Source: a virus. From it: a stretch of 52,819 bases of DNA. Each line of letters begins with the position of its first letter. The first letter of the stretch is position 1. The notes beneath the pieces were generated by a model, which was given only the letters and a program-made list of their open reading frames with translations, made no database searches and was not told the DNA's origin. Where the stretch lies: the IMG/VR virus record IMGVR_UViG_3300024520_000098, positions 1 through 52,819 of that record. One strand, given 5' to 3'. Of this stretch, positions 15,594 through 24,300 are shown piece after piece. Both the position numbers and the translations under genes were made by a program.

Positions 15594-16285
15594 TGCTGTA
15601 TGTCAAGAAGGGTATGTTTGCCAGCCCAAACGTGGCTTCAGCAGAAGAGCTAAACAGGGAGTTTAATCGTGCAGTTGATTCTGTTTCCAGAATTGACCAC
15701 ATGATGATTTTTCCGTCCTCACTCAGTAGAGACAACTTCTTAAAGCCATACGAAAGCACCAGGGCTCCTTCGTCAACTCACAACATTGCTTACGCCATAG
15801 GAGGAGGGTCCGCTCAGACGTTGTTTCAGGTATCAAAGGTGACTGGCGCTGGAAACCTCGTAGATTTTAATGAGTACGGCAATAGGGTGCTGGTAGACCT
15901 GAGAGACGGGACCCTAGCGGTCGCATCCCAAAGCCCTCGCATGGAGCTAAACTTTTACCTAGCTGATTATGCAAAGGTAATTATTGTTGGTTGCTGTCAA
16001 TACACAAGCAGCTACCCAGGAGTTACCCATCCAGATTTCGTAGACCTCAGGCTCCAGGTTGTCGTTAACGGGACCAGGGGAAGCATTGAGCAGAGAGCTA
16101 TTGAGGGGGACGGGTATGGCAAGGTTCAGTGCGGCCTAAGCATCCTTGATAGTGTGGTGCTTCCAGGGGGCACCCACAGGATTGGCCTTGCTGTTTCCGA
16201 GGGGATGGATGAAGCCTCTGTTACCGGGGGCTTGCAGGGAGAGATAACCAAGGCAACGATTTCTGCGATTGGCTTGTATAGATAA
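15593..16285 (+). CDS. Tail protein, first of three related
   Basis: 230 aa, ATG overlapping the previous stop. N-terminus has the motif SAEELNREFNRAVDSVSR, followed by a beta-rich body and a C-terminus ending ATISAIGLYR. This plan (helical N-anchor with N-x-x-F, then a jelly-roll-like body ending in an aromatic-basic dipeptide) recurs in the next two genes. Probably a virion-surface or receptor-contact protein bound at the tail tip. Receptor not predictable. Confidence 0.55.
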   Translation: MLYVKKGMFASPNVASAEELNREFNRAVDSVSRIDHMMIFPSSLSRDNFLKPYESTRAPSSTHNIAYAIGGGSAQTLFQVSKVTGAGNLVDFNEYGNRVLVDLRDGTLAVASQSPRMELNFYLADYAKVIIVGCCQYTSSYPGVTHPDFVDLRLQVVVNGTRGSIEQRAIEGDGYGKVQCGLSILDSVVLPGGTHRIGLAVSEGMDEASVTGGLQGEITKATISAIGLYR

Positions 16286-16932
16286 TGTCTGGCGTAAGCT
16301 TTAAGTTCATCCCAGGTGAAGCGATTACCAGGGCAACTGTTAATCAGAACTTTACGGATTTGGTTACAGCGTCATCTACCATTGAGCCAAGCGCGGTGCT
16401 TGATGGGACGATTCTTCCAGTCCATATAAACCCAACTGATGCGACTGTCCTAAAGGACTTTTACCAGCATAAGAGAGAGGTAAGCGTTGCTGCCGCTGGC
16501 GCAAAGACTCCCATAGCCGGAAGCAACGCTACAGGAGGAGCCCAGATAACCCAGGTTGGCAATAACGATGTAATCCTTGTCTCAGCCTTTGCTGAGTTTG
16601 AATACAACAATCCCCTCGCTGCGGCTGTGTTCCTTGCTTATGACATAGGAACCCTAAGCATAGATTCGGGGATACCCGCCGCTAATGTCCCGATCCCTGG
16701 CGATGGAGGGGTTGACTCCTGCTCTAGGATTTACGAAACACAGCACGGGGTTAACGGCGGGAAGTATGATTCAATAGTTAGGACTACGTGCCAGCTTGAC
16801 TGGACCTTCCAGGCTGTATTTCCTCACGCAAATAGCCCTCAGTACATAACGCTTTACTGGCACCCCCCGGTGACTAACGCAAATCTGACTTGCACTAGCG
16901 CTGGTGTATACGTTTACATAATAAAACGATGA
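16285..16932 (+). CDS. Tail protein, second of three related
   Basis: 215 aa, start overlaps the previous stop. N-terminal anchor AITRATVNQNFTDLVTASST, body beta-rich, C-terminus CTSAGVYVYIIKR. Same plan as its neighbours on both sides, with little direct identity, which suggests old duplication followed by divergence. GC and codon use match the neighbours. Confidence 0.55.
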   Translation: MSGVSFKFIPGEAITRATVNQNFTDLVTASSTIEPSAVLDGTILPVHINPTDATVLKDFYQHKREVSVAAAGAKTPIAGSNATGGAQITQVGNNDVILVSAFAEFEYNNPLAAAVFLAYDIGTLSIDSGIPAANVPIPGDGGVDSCSRIYETQHGVNGGKYDSIVRTTCQLDWTFQAVFPHANSPQYITLYWHPPVTNANLTCTSAGVYVYIIKR

Positions 16933-17687
16933 CTACTTACGTACCTACCGTTATTGGCGCTGGACCGTTCGATGGCTCCGTTGTTGATGACAATTTCGAC
17001 AAGTTTCAGACAGCGACTGGAGCGCTTACCGGGACTAACTTTGCCAACACAGACGACCTTGGCTTCAGAAACATGCACCCAGGCTCTGTAACAGAGACCT
17101 TTGTGGAGAATGGGAACCCTGTCGTTGCGATATACAATGCGTTTTCGGCCCTTGATTCGAACCTAGCAAGACAGCCTTACCCTAGCGGGAAGAGAAGCCC
17201 TTTCGTGAACGTGGTTCACGACACCGAGGTTTCCTTTGTAGCAAAAGCTGATGGCGAAGTTTTTGTGGTTTCTTCAGCAGCCCTTAGCAGGCCTAAGTGT
17301 CACTGGATAGTAACGGCCACAAATAGAACTTATTTCAATGTGTACGCCTACCTAAGAATGGCCGAGGGCCTTAACCAGGGGACCGCAGCCAGTACGGGCA
17401 TAATTGGCGCGGCTAACTACACATGGACATTTGGGCAAGAGTCCTCTGAGCGAGTTGGGCAGGATCTTAGGGCTTGCGGTCATCAGACCATAACCTCTGG
17501 GGAGAGGTATTCTTTTTGGCTGGAGCTAAGCATAAGTGCCTCGACAGTTCTCCCTACCGGGGTGATTGCAATGGACCCCTGGCCGATTGGGTCAGCGACT
17601 AACCCAACATACTTTCCTGAGGGGGCTCCTGCTGTTTCCATTTATGGTTCTTCCAGACAAACGGTTGCTACCTGTATATACAAGTAG
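16929..17687 (+). CDS. Tail protein, third of three related
   Basis: 252 aa, start overlaps the previous stop by four bases. Anchor segment FDGSVVDDNFDKFQTATGAL, then beta-rich sequence with NRTYFNVYAYLRMAEG, and C-terminus RQTVATCIYK. Last of the tandem set; the internal virion protein genes start 12 bases on, after GAGGAG at 17687-17692. Confidence 0.55.
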   Translation: MTTYVPTVIGAGPFDGSVVDDNFDKFQTATGALTGTNFANTDDLGFRNMHPGSVTETFVENGNPVVAIYNAFSALDSNLARQPYPSGKRSPFVNVVHDTEVSFVAKADGEVFVVSSAALSRPKCHWIVTATNRTYFNVYAYLRMAEGLNQGTAASTGIIGAANYTWTFGQESSERVGQDLRACGHQTITSGERYSFWLELSISASTVLPTGVIAMDPWPIGSATNPTYFPEGAPAVSIYGSSRQTVATCIYK

Positions 17688-17698
17688 AGGAGTGATTT

Positions 17699-18271
17699 AT
17701 GGCTGCTACTGAGTTCACATGGGACCCTGCTGTTGAGGCACAACGAGCTTCGGCTGAAGAGTCTCGCCTTGCTGGGTCGATGGACCAGCAGCTTCTTCGC
17801 GGATACCAAGACCTTTTTGACGAGGAGTCTCGTGCTCAACTAGCCGGGGCTCAAGACAAGAAGCTCGCAAACTTTGCGCGACTTAACCAATCCATGCTGT
17901 CGCCCACTCGCCCAGGCTCTGCCGGAATTACATACGGAAGAGATGTTGCAAGGGCCGCTGCGACTCGTGGAGCGCTTCAAAGGCTCTTCGAGAGAGACGA
18001 GCTTGCTGGTCGATTTGCTGCTGATGCAGAGCAGCAGGCGGCTACAAATAAGTTTCTTCAAGAGAGGCAGTACGCCAGAAACCTTGACCAAATGGCTAAG
18101 CTTGGCCTCTTCAACCAAGTAACGGGCGCTGCTCTTACAGGGGGAACGATGGCGGCTCATGGCATTCAGCGGGCTGTTCCCAGGAATACTGGAGAAGTAG
18201 GCCCTGCTCCAGAGACTGTTGCTTTGAATAACCAGTTAGGCCCTGCGCTTGACAATGTATACAGGAGCTAG
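17699..18271 (+). CDS. Internal virion (ejection) protein, small
   Basis: 190 aa. Helical, rich in Ala, Gln, Arg and Glu in the first 130 residues (QRASAEESRLAGSMDQQLLR), then a short Gly/Ala hydrophobic segment (VTGAALTGGTMAAHG). First of four consecutive genes of this composition ending with the giant protein, the usual order of podovirus ejection proteins that leave the head before DNA and form a trans-envelope channel. No enzyme motif. Confidence 0.55.
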   Translation: MAATEFTWDPAVEAQRASAEESRLAGSMDQQLLRGYQDLFDEESRAQLAGAQDKKLANFARLNQSMLSPTRPGSAGITYGRDVARAAATRGALQRLFERDELAGRFAADAEQQAATNKFLQERQYARNLDQMAKLGLFNQVTGAALTGGTMAAHGIQRAVPRNTGEVGPAPETVALNNQLGPALDNVYRS

Positions 18272-18274
18272 GTT

Positions 18275-19069
18275 ATGGCTATTGAGACAAGGCAACAGCT
18301 TGATAGGGCTATAGCCGACAGGGGTCGATCTGCTGTTGAGCAAGAGCTTCAAAGCGGTGACTTTGGGGTATCTCTTTCCGACATAAGCGAAGGGCTTTAT
18401 CAGAAATGGGCTCGCGATAAGGCGTCAGGGATGATTCGGGGGAACCCTGTTTCTGGTGCGTTTGGTAGGTCTGCTCAGACAGCGCTAGGCAGACTGTCTG
18501 GCTTAAAGGCCGCTGTGAGGCCAGAGTTTGAACTGGCCGGAAAAGAAGCCTTTTCAAATGAGATGAAGAAGGCCCGCGTAGACGCTCAAAAGCTTGCTCA
18601 GAAAGCAATGCCTGGAATATCTCAGGGCTACAGGAGCGCCTTAGAGGGCTTGGCTAGGGCAAGAGGGAATCGCTTGGAAAACGCCAACCTAGCGGGAGGC
18701 ACGGCGCTTGGCCTTCTCGGCGGGGGATTGGGGGTTGCTGGCGGAATACTTTCAGCAATTCCTATTACAGCCCCTCTCGGCATTGCCCTTACTGCCGCTG
18801 GCGCTGGAACAGGGATTGCCGGTAAAGCGGCGCAGGCCGCAGAGACAAAGAGGATTGGTGAATTAACACAGAAAGACCTCACTACGGCTGGGGGGTTCAC
18901 GACTCCCGAGGTTCGCGTTGATAAGCTTGACCTCCCGTCTTCAAATATAAGTCTTGCTGGCTCGTCTTCCGCCCCACGGTTTAATCTTCTGGGCCAGGAA
19001 GATCAGGATTACTTCTCCAACGCTCTTCGCGGCTTTAATACCTATCCCGATCAAGAAAGGTATCTATAA
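18275..19069 (+). CDS. Internal virion protein with glycine-zipper membrane segment
   Basis: 264 aa, ATG three bases after the previous stop. Helical N-terminal half; residues about 140-190 form a glycine-zipper hydrophobic stretch (ALGLLGGGLGVAGGILSAI, then LGIALTAAGAGTGIAG) able to insert in a membrane. Likely part of the ejection channel made after adsorption. C-terminal 60 residues hydrophilic. Confidence 0.55.
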   Translation: MAIETRQQLDRAIADRGRSAVEQELQSGDFGVSLSDISEGLYQKWARDKASGMIRGNPVSGAFGRSAQTALGRLSGLKAAVRPEFELAGKEAFSNEMKKARVDAQKLAQKAMPGISQGYRSALEGLARARGNRLENANLAGGTALGLLGGGLGVAGGILSAIPITAPLGIALTAAGAGTGIAGKAAQAAETKRIGELTQKDLTTAGGFTTPEVRVDKLDLPSSNISLAGSSSAPRFNLLGQEDQDYFSNALRGFNTYPDQERYL

Positions 19070-19072
19070 CAA

Positions 19073-21367
19073 ATGGCTATCAACCTCCCCGCAGGATACG
19101 ACCTTGGCCCAGCGATAAGAAAGCAGGGAGTGGGGGATGCTCTCAATGCAATGGTTGGCGGGATGGAGAGGGGCCAGAGAATTGGGCAGGGCTTCGTTAA
19201 TACCGAGCTTGCTATCCGCGACCAGATGGAGCAGGAGAAGGCCGCTCGTCGCAAGGAGGCTATCGACGAGGCTGCTCTTTTAGAGGCCGCAGCTTGGGAG
19301 GCTGGCACTCAGGACATTGGGGGTCCTGGGCACCTACTCCGCACAAGGGGTAGCAGGAGGTCTTCTGGCGGGACCACTGGCGGTTACTCTCAGGCCCTTT
19401 CTGCGGGCGCTCCGATTGGAATAAGCAGGGCCGAGGCGGCAGAGGCTATGGCATTGCAGCAACAAGCAGCCATTGAGCAGGATGCTGTCAACAGGGCTGC
19501 GATGATGGGAGAGCGGTCTCGCCTTCAGGAGGCTCTTGATGACGCCCGGATTGATTGGGACAATGCAGAGGGGCGTCATGTGGCAGGGGTTGCTGGGTCG
19601 CAGTTCCCAGGGGCGCTTGACGAGGGTGAAGTCATGGCGGCACTTAATGCCCTTAAGCAAGACGCAGGCGCAGCGCCGGTAGGCCCAGAGTACGTCGTTA
19701 AAGAGGGGGATAGTCTCTCTGCGATTGCTCGTGAGCTTGGCATTCCCCTTGAAGAGCTATCTGCCTTAAACAGAGGGCTTACCCACCCAGAGCAGGCGAG
19801 CGAAGGAAGGCTTGCTGGAGAACCCCGCATTCACCCTGGAGAGACTGGAGAGCGCAGGAAGCTTTTGGTTGGAGAGAATCTTCTCTATCCAGGGGAGAAG
19901 CTGGCTCTTCCTGGCGCTCCTACCGATCCTAGCCCTGTTGCAGCGGCGGTTGGTAGCCCTGCCGCTGGGGGGAGCCGACCTGTATCAGAGCTTCAGGCAG
20001 CGATTGGCGCATACGATAAGTCAATTGAAGCGCTTCCCCAGCCTAAGCCTGTCTCTAAGAACCCCTTCCACACCCGCTTTGGGAAGAACAAACTTCCTGA
20101 CCCGAAGGCTGTTGCTAGCGCTGTTCGGCTGGCCAGCAAGGGCGACTATGGAATGATTAACGAGATTGCCGGAAGGCCCGTTAAGAAGAGCGAGCTTGAG
20201 GGCCTTTACTCTGACTACGAGGGCTACATCGTTGACGTTGAAACCTTTGGCAGGGCGAAGGTTGTTAGCGACAGAGAGAAAAAGCTTATCGAGGAAGAGG
20301 CCAAGGTTCAGAAGGACAATGAGTCCAAGCGGGAAACCTTAATGACCGGGATAACGCTAAGCCTTGGCGAGGGCGGTCGATCTGGATTAACTGAAGAGCA
20401 GATAGGCGACCTTGCCGGTGGAATAGCCGACACATGGCTTCTTGATAAGGCTCTTGGTAGCGCTCAGCTTAGCAACCTGCTGAAGATGGGCACCGAGGAC
20501 AGGGCGACTGCTGCTCTTATAGCTAAAAAGAGCAGGGCCTCTAGGAGAAAGTCTACCGCAGAGCTACAGGGCCTCTACCCAGGGCTGAACGTAAAGTATT
20601 ACGACGCAGCGAGGGCGGCAGACGCAGCCCTAGACACTTGGCTTGGTCAGCTTAATACGCTGGAAGAGAGAAGGACTGGAGGGGCAGACCCTGAAGCGAT
20701 TAAGCTTCTTCAGCTAGGAGTCGATGCTGCTTACAATAACTACACCAGGGTTAGGGACGACTTTAAGGATGTGTCTGGTCGTGCGCACAAGGCAAAGACC
20801 GACGAAGAGAAGGCGACGCTGCGGGTGAAAAGAATAGAGGAAATGGCTAAGGCCATAAAGAGCGGCAAGGTGACTCCAGAGGCTGTCAAGAGTCGAGCCA
20901 TTGATAGATACGGAAGCGCTGAAGGGTCGTCTATTGCAGCCGCTGCCGCAGAGATGGCTAAAGAAACCTCTGAAGCTACTTCAGGCGGCGGCACCAAGAC
21001 ACCTCCTTTGGGGGATGGCGCGAGGGGCGGCGAGCCAGAGGCACCGCAAGACTCTCCTAATGGATTAGATAAACGCATAAGAGAGCTTCGTGGAGAGGGG
21101 ATAGGGCTGGGTGCCTTTTCTCAAAAAGGGCGTCTTGGGCAAGCTTTTGACGCGGCTTTTACGGACAAACATAGGCCACTCGCTCTCCTTGAGAGGGACC
21201 TTGAAGACCTTCTAAGGGAAAGAAAGACCCCACAACTTAGGGACAGCCCTGGGCTGGAGAAGAGGATTGAGGATAAGGTTGCCGAGATAGAGGCTTGGTA
21301 TGCCTCCAGCGAGGGAAGAGAGTTGAAAGATATCTATAAAGCCCAAAGACTTCTAAGAACCCAATAG
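19073..21367 (+). CDS. Internal virion protein with LysM domain
   Basis: 764 aa. Helical throughout except residues about 206-281, where YVVKEGDSLSAIARELGIPL and EELSALN form the first two-thirds of a LysM domain and LLYPGEKLALPG the last strand. LysM binds N-acetylglucosamine in peptidoglycan. About 35 residues, including RIHPGETGERRKLLVGE, are inserted between LN and LLYPGEKL, so the domain is split by a loop. Coiled-coil-rich C-terminal half with basic and acidic clusters. I infer that it anchors the ejection channel in the cell wall. No lytic motif of its own. Confidence 0.65.
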   Translation: MAINLPAGYDLGPAIRKQGVGDALNAMVGGMERGQRIGQGFVNTELAIRDQMEQEKAARRKEAIDEAALLEAAAWEAGTQDIGGPGHLLRTRGSRRSSGGTTGGYSQALSAGAPIGISRAEAAEAMALQQQAAIEQDAVNRAAMMGERSRLQEALDDARIDWDNAEGRHVAGVAGSQFPGALDEGEVMAALNALKQDAGAAPVGPEYVVKEGDSLSAIARELGIPLEELSALNRGLTHPEQASEGRLAGEPRIHPGETGERRKLLVGENLLYPGEKLALPGAPTDPSPVAAAVGSPAAGGSRPVSELQAAIGAYDKSIEALPQPKPVSKNPFHTRFGKNKLPDPKAVASAVRLASKGDYGMINEIAGRPVKKSELEGLYSDYEGYIVDVETFGRAKVVSDREKKLIEEEAKVQKDNESKRETLMTGITLSLGEGGRSGLTEEQIGDLAGGIADTWLLDKALGSAQLSNLLKMGTEDRATAALIAKKSRASRRKSTAELQGLYPGLNVKYYDAARAADAALDTWLGQLNTLEERRTGGADPEAIKLLQLGVDAAYNNYTRVRDDFKDVSGRAHKAKTDEEKATLRVKRIEEMAKAIKSGKVTPEAVKSRAIDRYGSAEGSSIAAAAAEMAKETSEATSGGGTKTPPLGDGARGGEPEAPQDSPNGLDKRIRELRGEGIGLGAFSQKGRLGQAFDAAFTDKHRPLALLERDLEDLLRERKTPQLRDSPGLEKRIEDKVAEIEAWYASSEGRELKDIYKAQRLLRTQ

Positions 21368-21373
21368 GCAATC

Positions 21374-24300
21374 ATGGCTGAAGAAGACTTCTCGTGGCTC
21401 TATGACAAGCCTACGCCGACCCCCCCTCCAGCGGTCCCTGTTGCTCAGGCTCGTGCCGAGGCTATGGAAGAGGCGATCCCAGAAGAGGACTTCTCCTGGC
21501 TCTATGGCGATGAGGCTCCTGTAGACGCTGTTCCTGTAGACGCTGTTCCAGAAGAGGAACCTCAAGAGGCTGTTGCAGGCCCCCCTAGCGATGAGGGCGG
21601 GGAGGATTTCTCCTGGCTTTATGGCGACACGGCTGGGCCTCCTATTCAAGCGCCTCCTGCTGAAGAGGACTTTGAAGCCCCGCCAGACCCGTCGCCCTTC
21701 CCTGCACAGCCACTAAGTGATTCTGAGCTTGATAGGGCCTTTGGGCTAAGCGCCGATGCTGGCCTAAGCATGGAAGGCATAATTCCAGGCTTTAGCGCTG
21801 GCGCTACGGCAGCGGAGTCCTTGCTTCCAGAGAACCTTCCAGAGGAGGTCCCGTCCACTATTTCGGGAGACAGGAAGGGAAGGCTTAAGGGTGATGACCT
21901 TCGCCGCGAGTGGGCGAAGATGCAGTACATCTATAAGAAGTCTATTACTCCAGACAGGCGGCTAGAGGCTGTCGGAGAGTTTGTTCATAAGTGGAGACCA
22001 GAGCTTGCTGAACGCGCTGGTTGGTCCCCAGACGGGTATCAAGAGCCAGAGGGATTGTTCGGGCTCTTCGACTGGATTGACAAGCTTGGACCTCGCCCCG
22101 TTCGCGCCCTGGCTAGGTCACTCAGAGAGCTTGAAGTTCAGAGAGCGGCGGCAGAGATTTCTGGCACAGAGCCTCCGTCTTTTGATGACGCGCTGAAAGC
22201 TATTTCTAGGAAGTACGAGGAGGACAAGGGCTACCCCGAGCATGGCGAGAGCCTTCTTAGGGATGCGCTTCTTTACTTTGGTGGCTCTGACGACCCAGAG
22301 GAAATCCTTAGCCAAGAGGCGGCTAAGAACAGGGGAGAGAGTTGGGCCGATAAAGCTTTGGATTCCTCCGCAGAGGAGCTTACTAGGTTTGGCTATGAGA
22401 TTGCCAAGCACCCCATCATCTCAGGAGCACTTGGCGGCGCTGCCGGTCTCTCTGGCTTTGGTCTTTTTGGCCCCATTGCAGCGGCTGCTGGTGGCATCGC
22501 TGGCGGCATTGGTGGGGCGTACTTTGGTGCTGGGGTTGATAGCGACGTATACGACACCGCAAAGGAAGAGGCGGTAGCGGCTGGCTCAGAGGGCGGGCAC
22601 TTCGCCCAGGGCCTCATCGCCTTGATGCTCTTTGACCCCCTTAACTTTATAAGTTTGGGTAAGTTCAGAGGAGCTACTGACTCTGCCAAAGACCTTATTG
22701 AGAAGGGGATGGGAGTCACGCGGAAGGGGGATGAGGCAGTTTCCGCTGAAGCTATCTCCTACCAGCGGGCCGGAAGGCAGCAGTTCGTACAAGAACTCCT
22801 AGAGGAGGCCCCAGAAAGCGTAGAGGCTGCAACGATAGGTCGCCTCTCCAATCAGCTTGATAGGGCAGAGGAGGCTCTGGACAGTGCTACGAGGTCGGTG
22901 AGGCTTAGGGAGGGTCTTTCGGAGTCTGCCGCAGCCCGAGGCGCTGACGACCTAGATGTGTTTGACGATGTTCGCTCTGCTTCTCAAGAGAATGCAGTAG
23001 TGGCTCAAGAGGCTTTTGATTCTATAAGGCAACAGTTTGACAATGCAGTGGAGTCGTTCACTGGCGACCTCCCTGCTGTAGCGAGAACAGCAGATCAGGC
23101 TCAGCTTATTGCAAAGAGTGACCTGCAAAGGGCGGCTGTTGCTGCTTTCAACATAGGGGCAGAGCTTAGGGGCTCCTTTGCTCCAGCACTTCTGGCGAAG
23201 CTTAGGGAAAAGGCCGTCCTCCTTGGGGTCGGAACAGATGAGGCGCAGAAGGCGTGGCAGGCTGGCCTGAGAGCGGCAGACGACCAGCGGCTTATCTTGG
23301 TGGGCTTTGAGGATGTCGCTGGAACAGCAATAGGGACTATGAAGGCGAAGCCAATCCTCAAGGATGTGGGCGCTGCTCGCGTGTATGAGATGGCGAAGAG
23401 GGGGGAGCTTGGTGTTGACGCGAGAGTTGCCGCAGAGCGACCCCAGTACAACGCTCTTGAGAAGATCATTGATAAGAGAAGCGGCAAGTCTTTTAAGGAG
23501 CTTTCGGACGAACTTACCGATGTCAGCTATCGCCCGAAGGAGGGCGTGGGCAGATTCGTAGACCCTACGTACTTGATCAGAAAGACTCTGGAGAGCACAA
23601 AGGGTGCTGGCGAGCTACAGGCTATTCGGGGAGAGGCTCAAAACATAAAGAGGCTGCTCAGAGATCCAAAGGTAAAGGGCGCTGCTCGCTCTGGATTAAA
23701 GAAGCGCCTTAAAGACCTTCAAGAGATGAGCAAGCAAGCCTCTTCAAAGAAGGGCCTTAGCAGAGAGTTTAAGCTCCTTCAGGAGGAGCGGCTAGTAACC
23801 GACCTCAACCCGATCTCCATGACCATAACCAGAAAGATACTGGACATGGCTCCGTGGCTTGACCCGCCTCGACAGTTTCTTCAAACCATCGGCAGGGGGA
23901 CTTTAAGCAGGACAGGGCAGCGACCACAGTTCTACACAAAGACAGGGCCTGAAGGGAAAAGGGTTCTTCGTGACAAGAACGAGATGGTTTACCCGCCAGC
24001 CCACTACCACGTCGAATTGCTTGAGCAGGCAAGGCATAGAGCTAGGTCTTTAGGCAAGGTTATGTGGCCTTCCGTTAGGGCCAAGATCCTCACCATCACT
24101 GAAGACGAGGAGGTACTTCGGGTTGCCAGGGAGTTTGTGGAGCTAGGCTATGCAGCACCACTAAAGGGAGTTAAGGGCGCTGAGCAACTCGTAGCAGCGA
24201 TAACCATTAGAGAATTGAATAGGGTTCTCAACCGCATCACTCAAGAGGGGACTCAGGGAACCGCTAGGGGCGACGGCTATCAGATGCTTAACGAGGAGGA

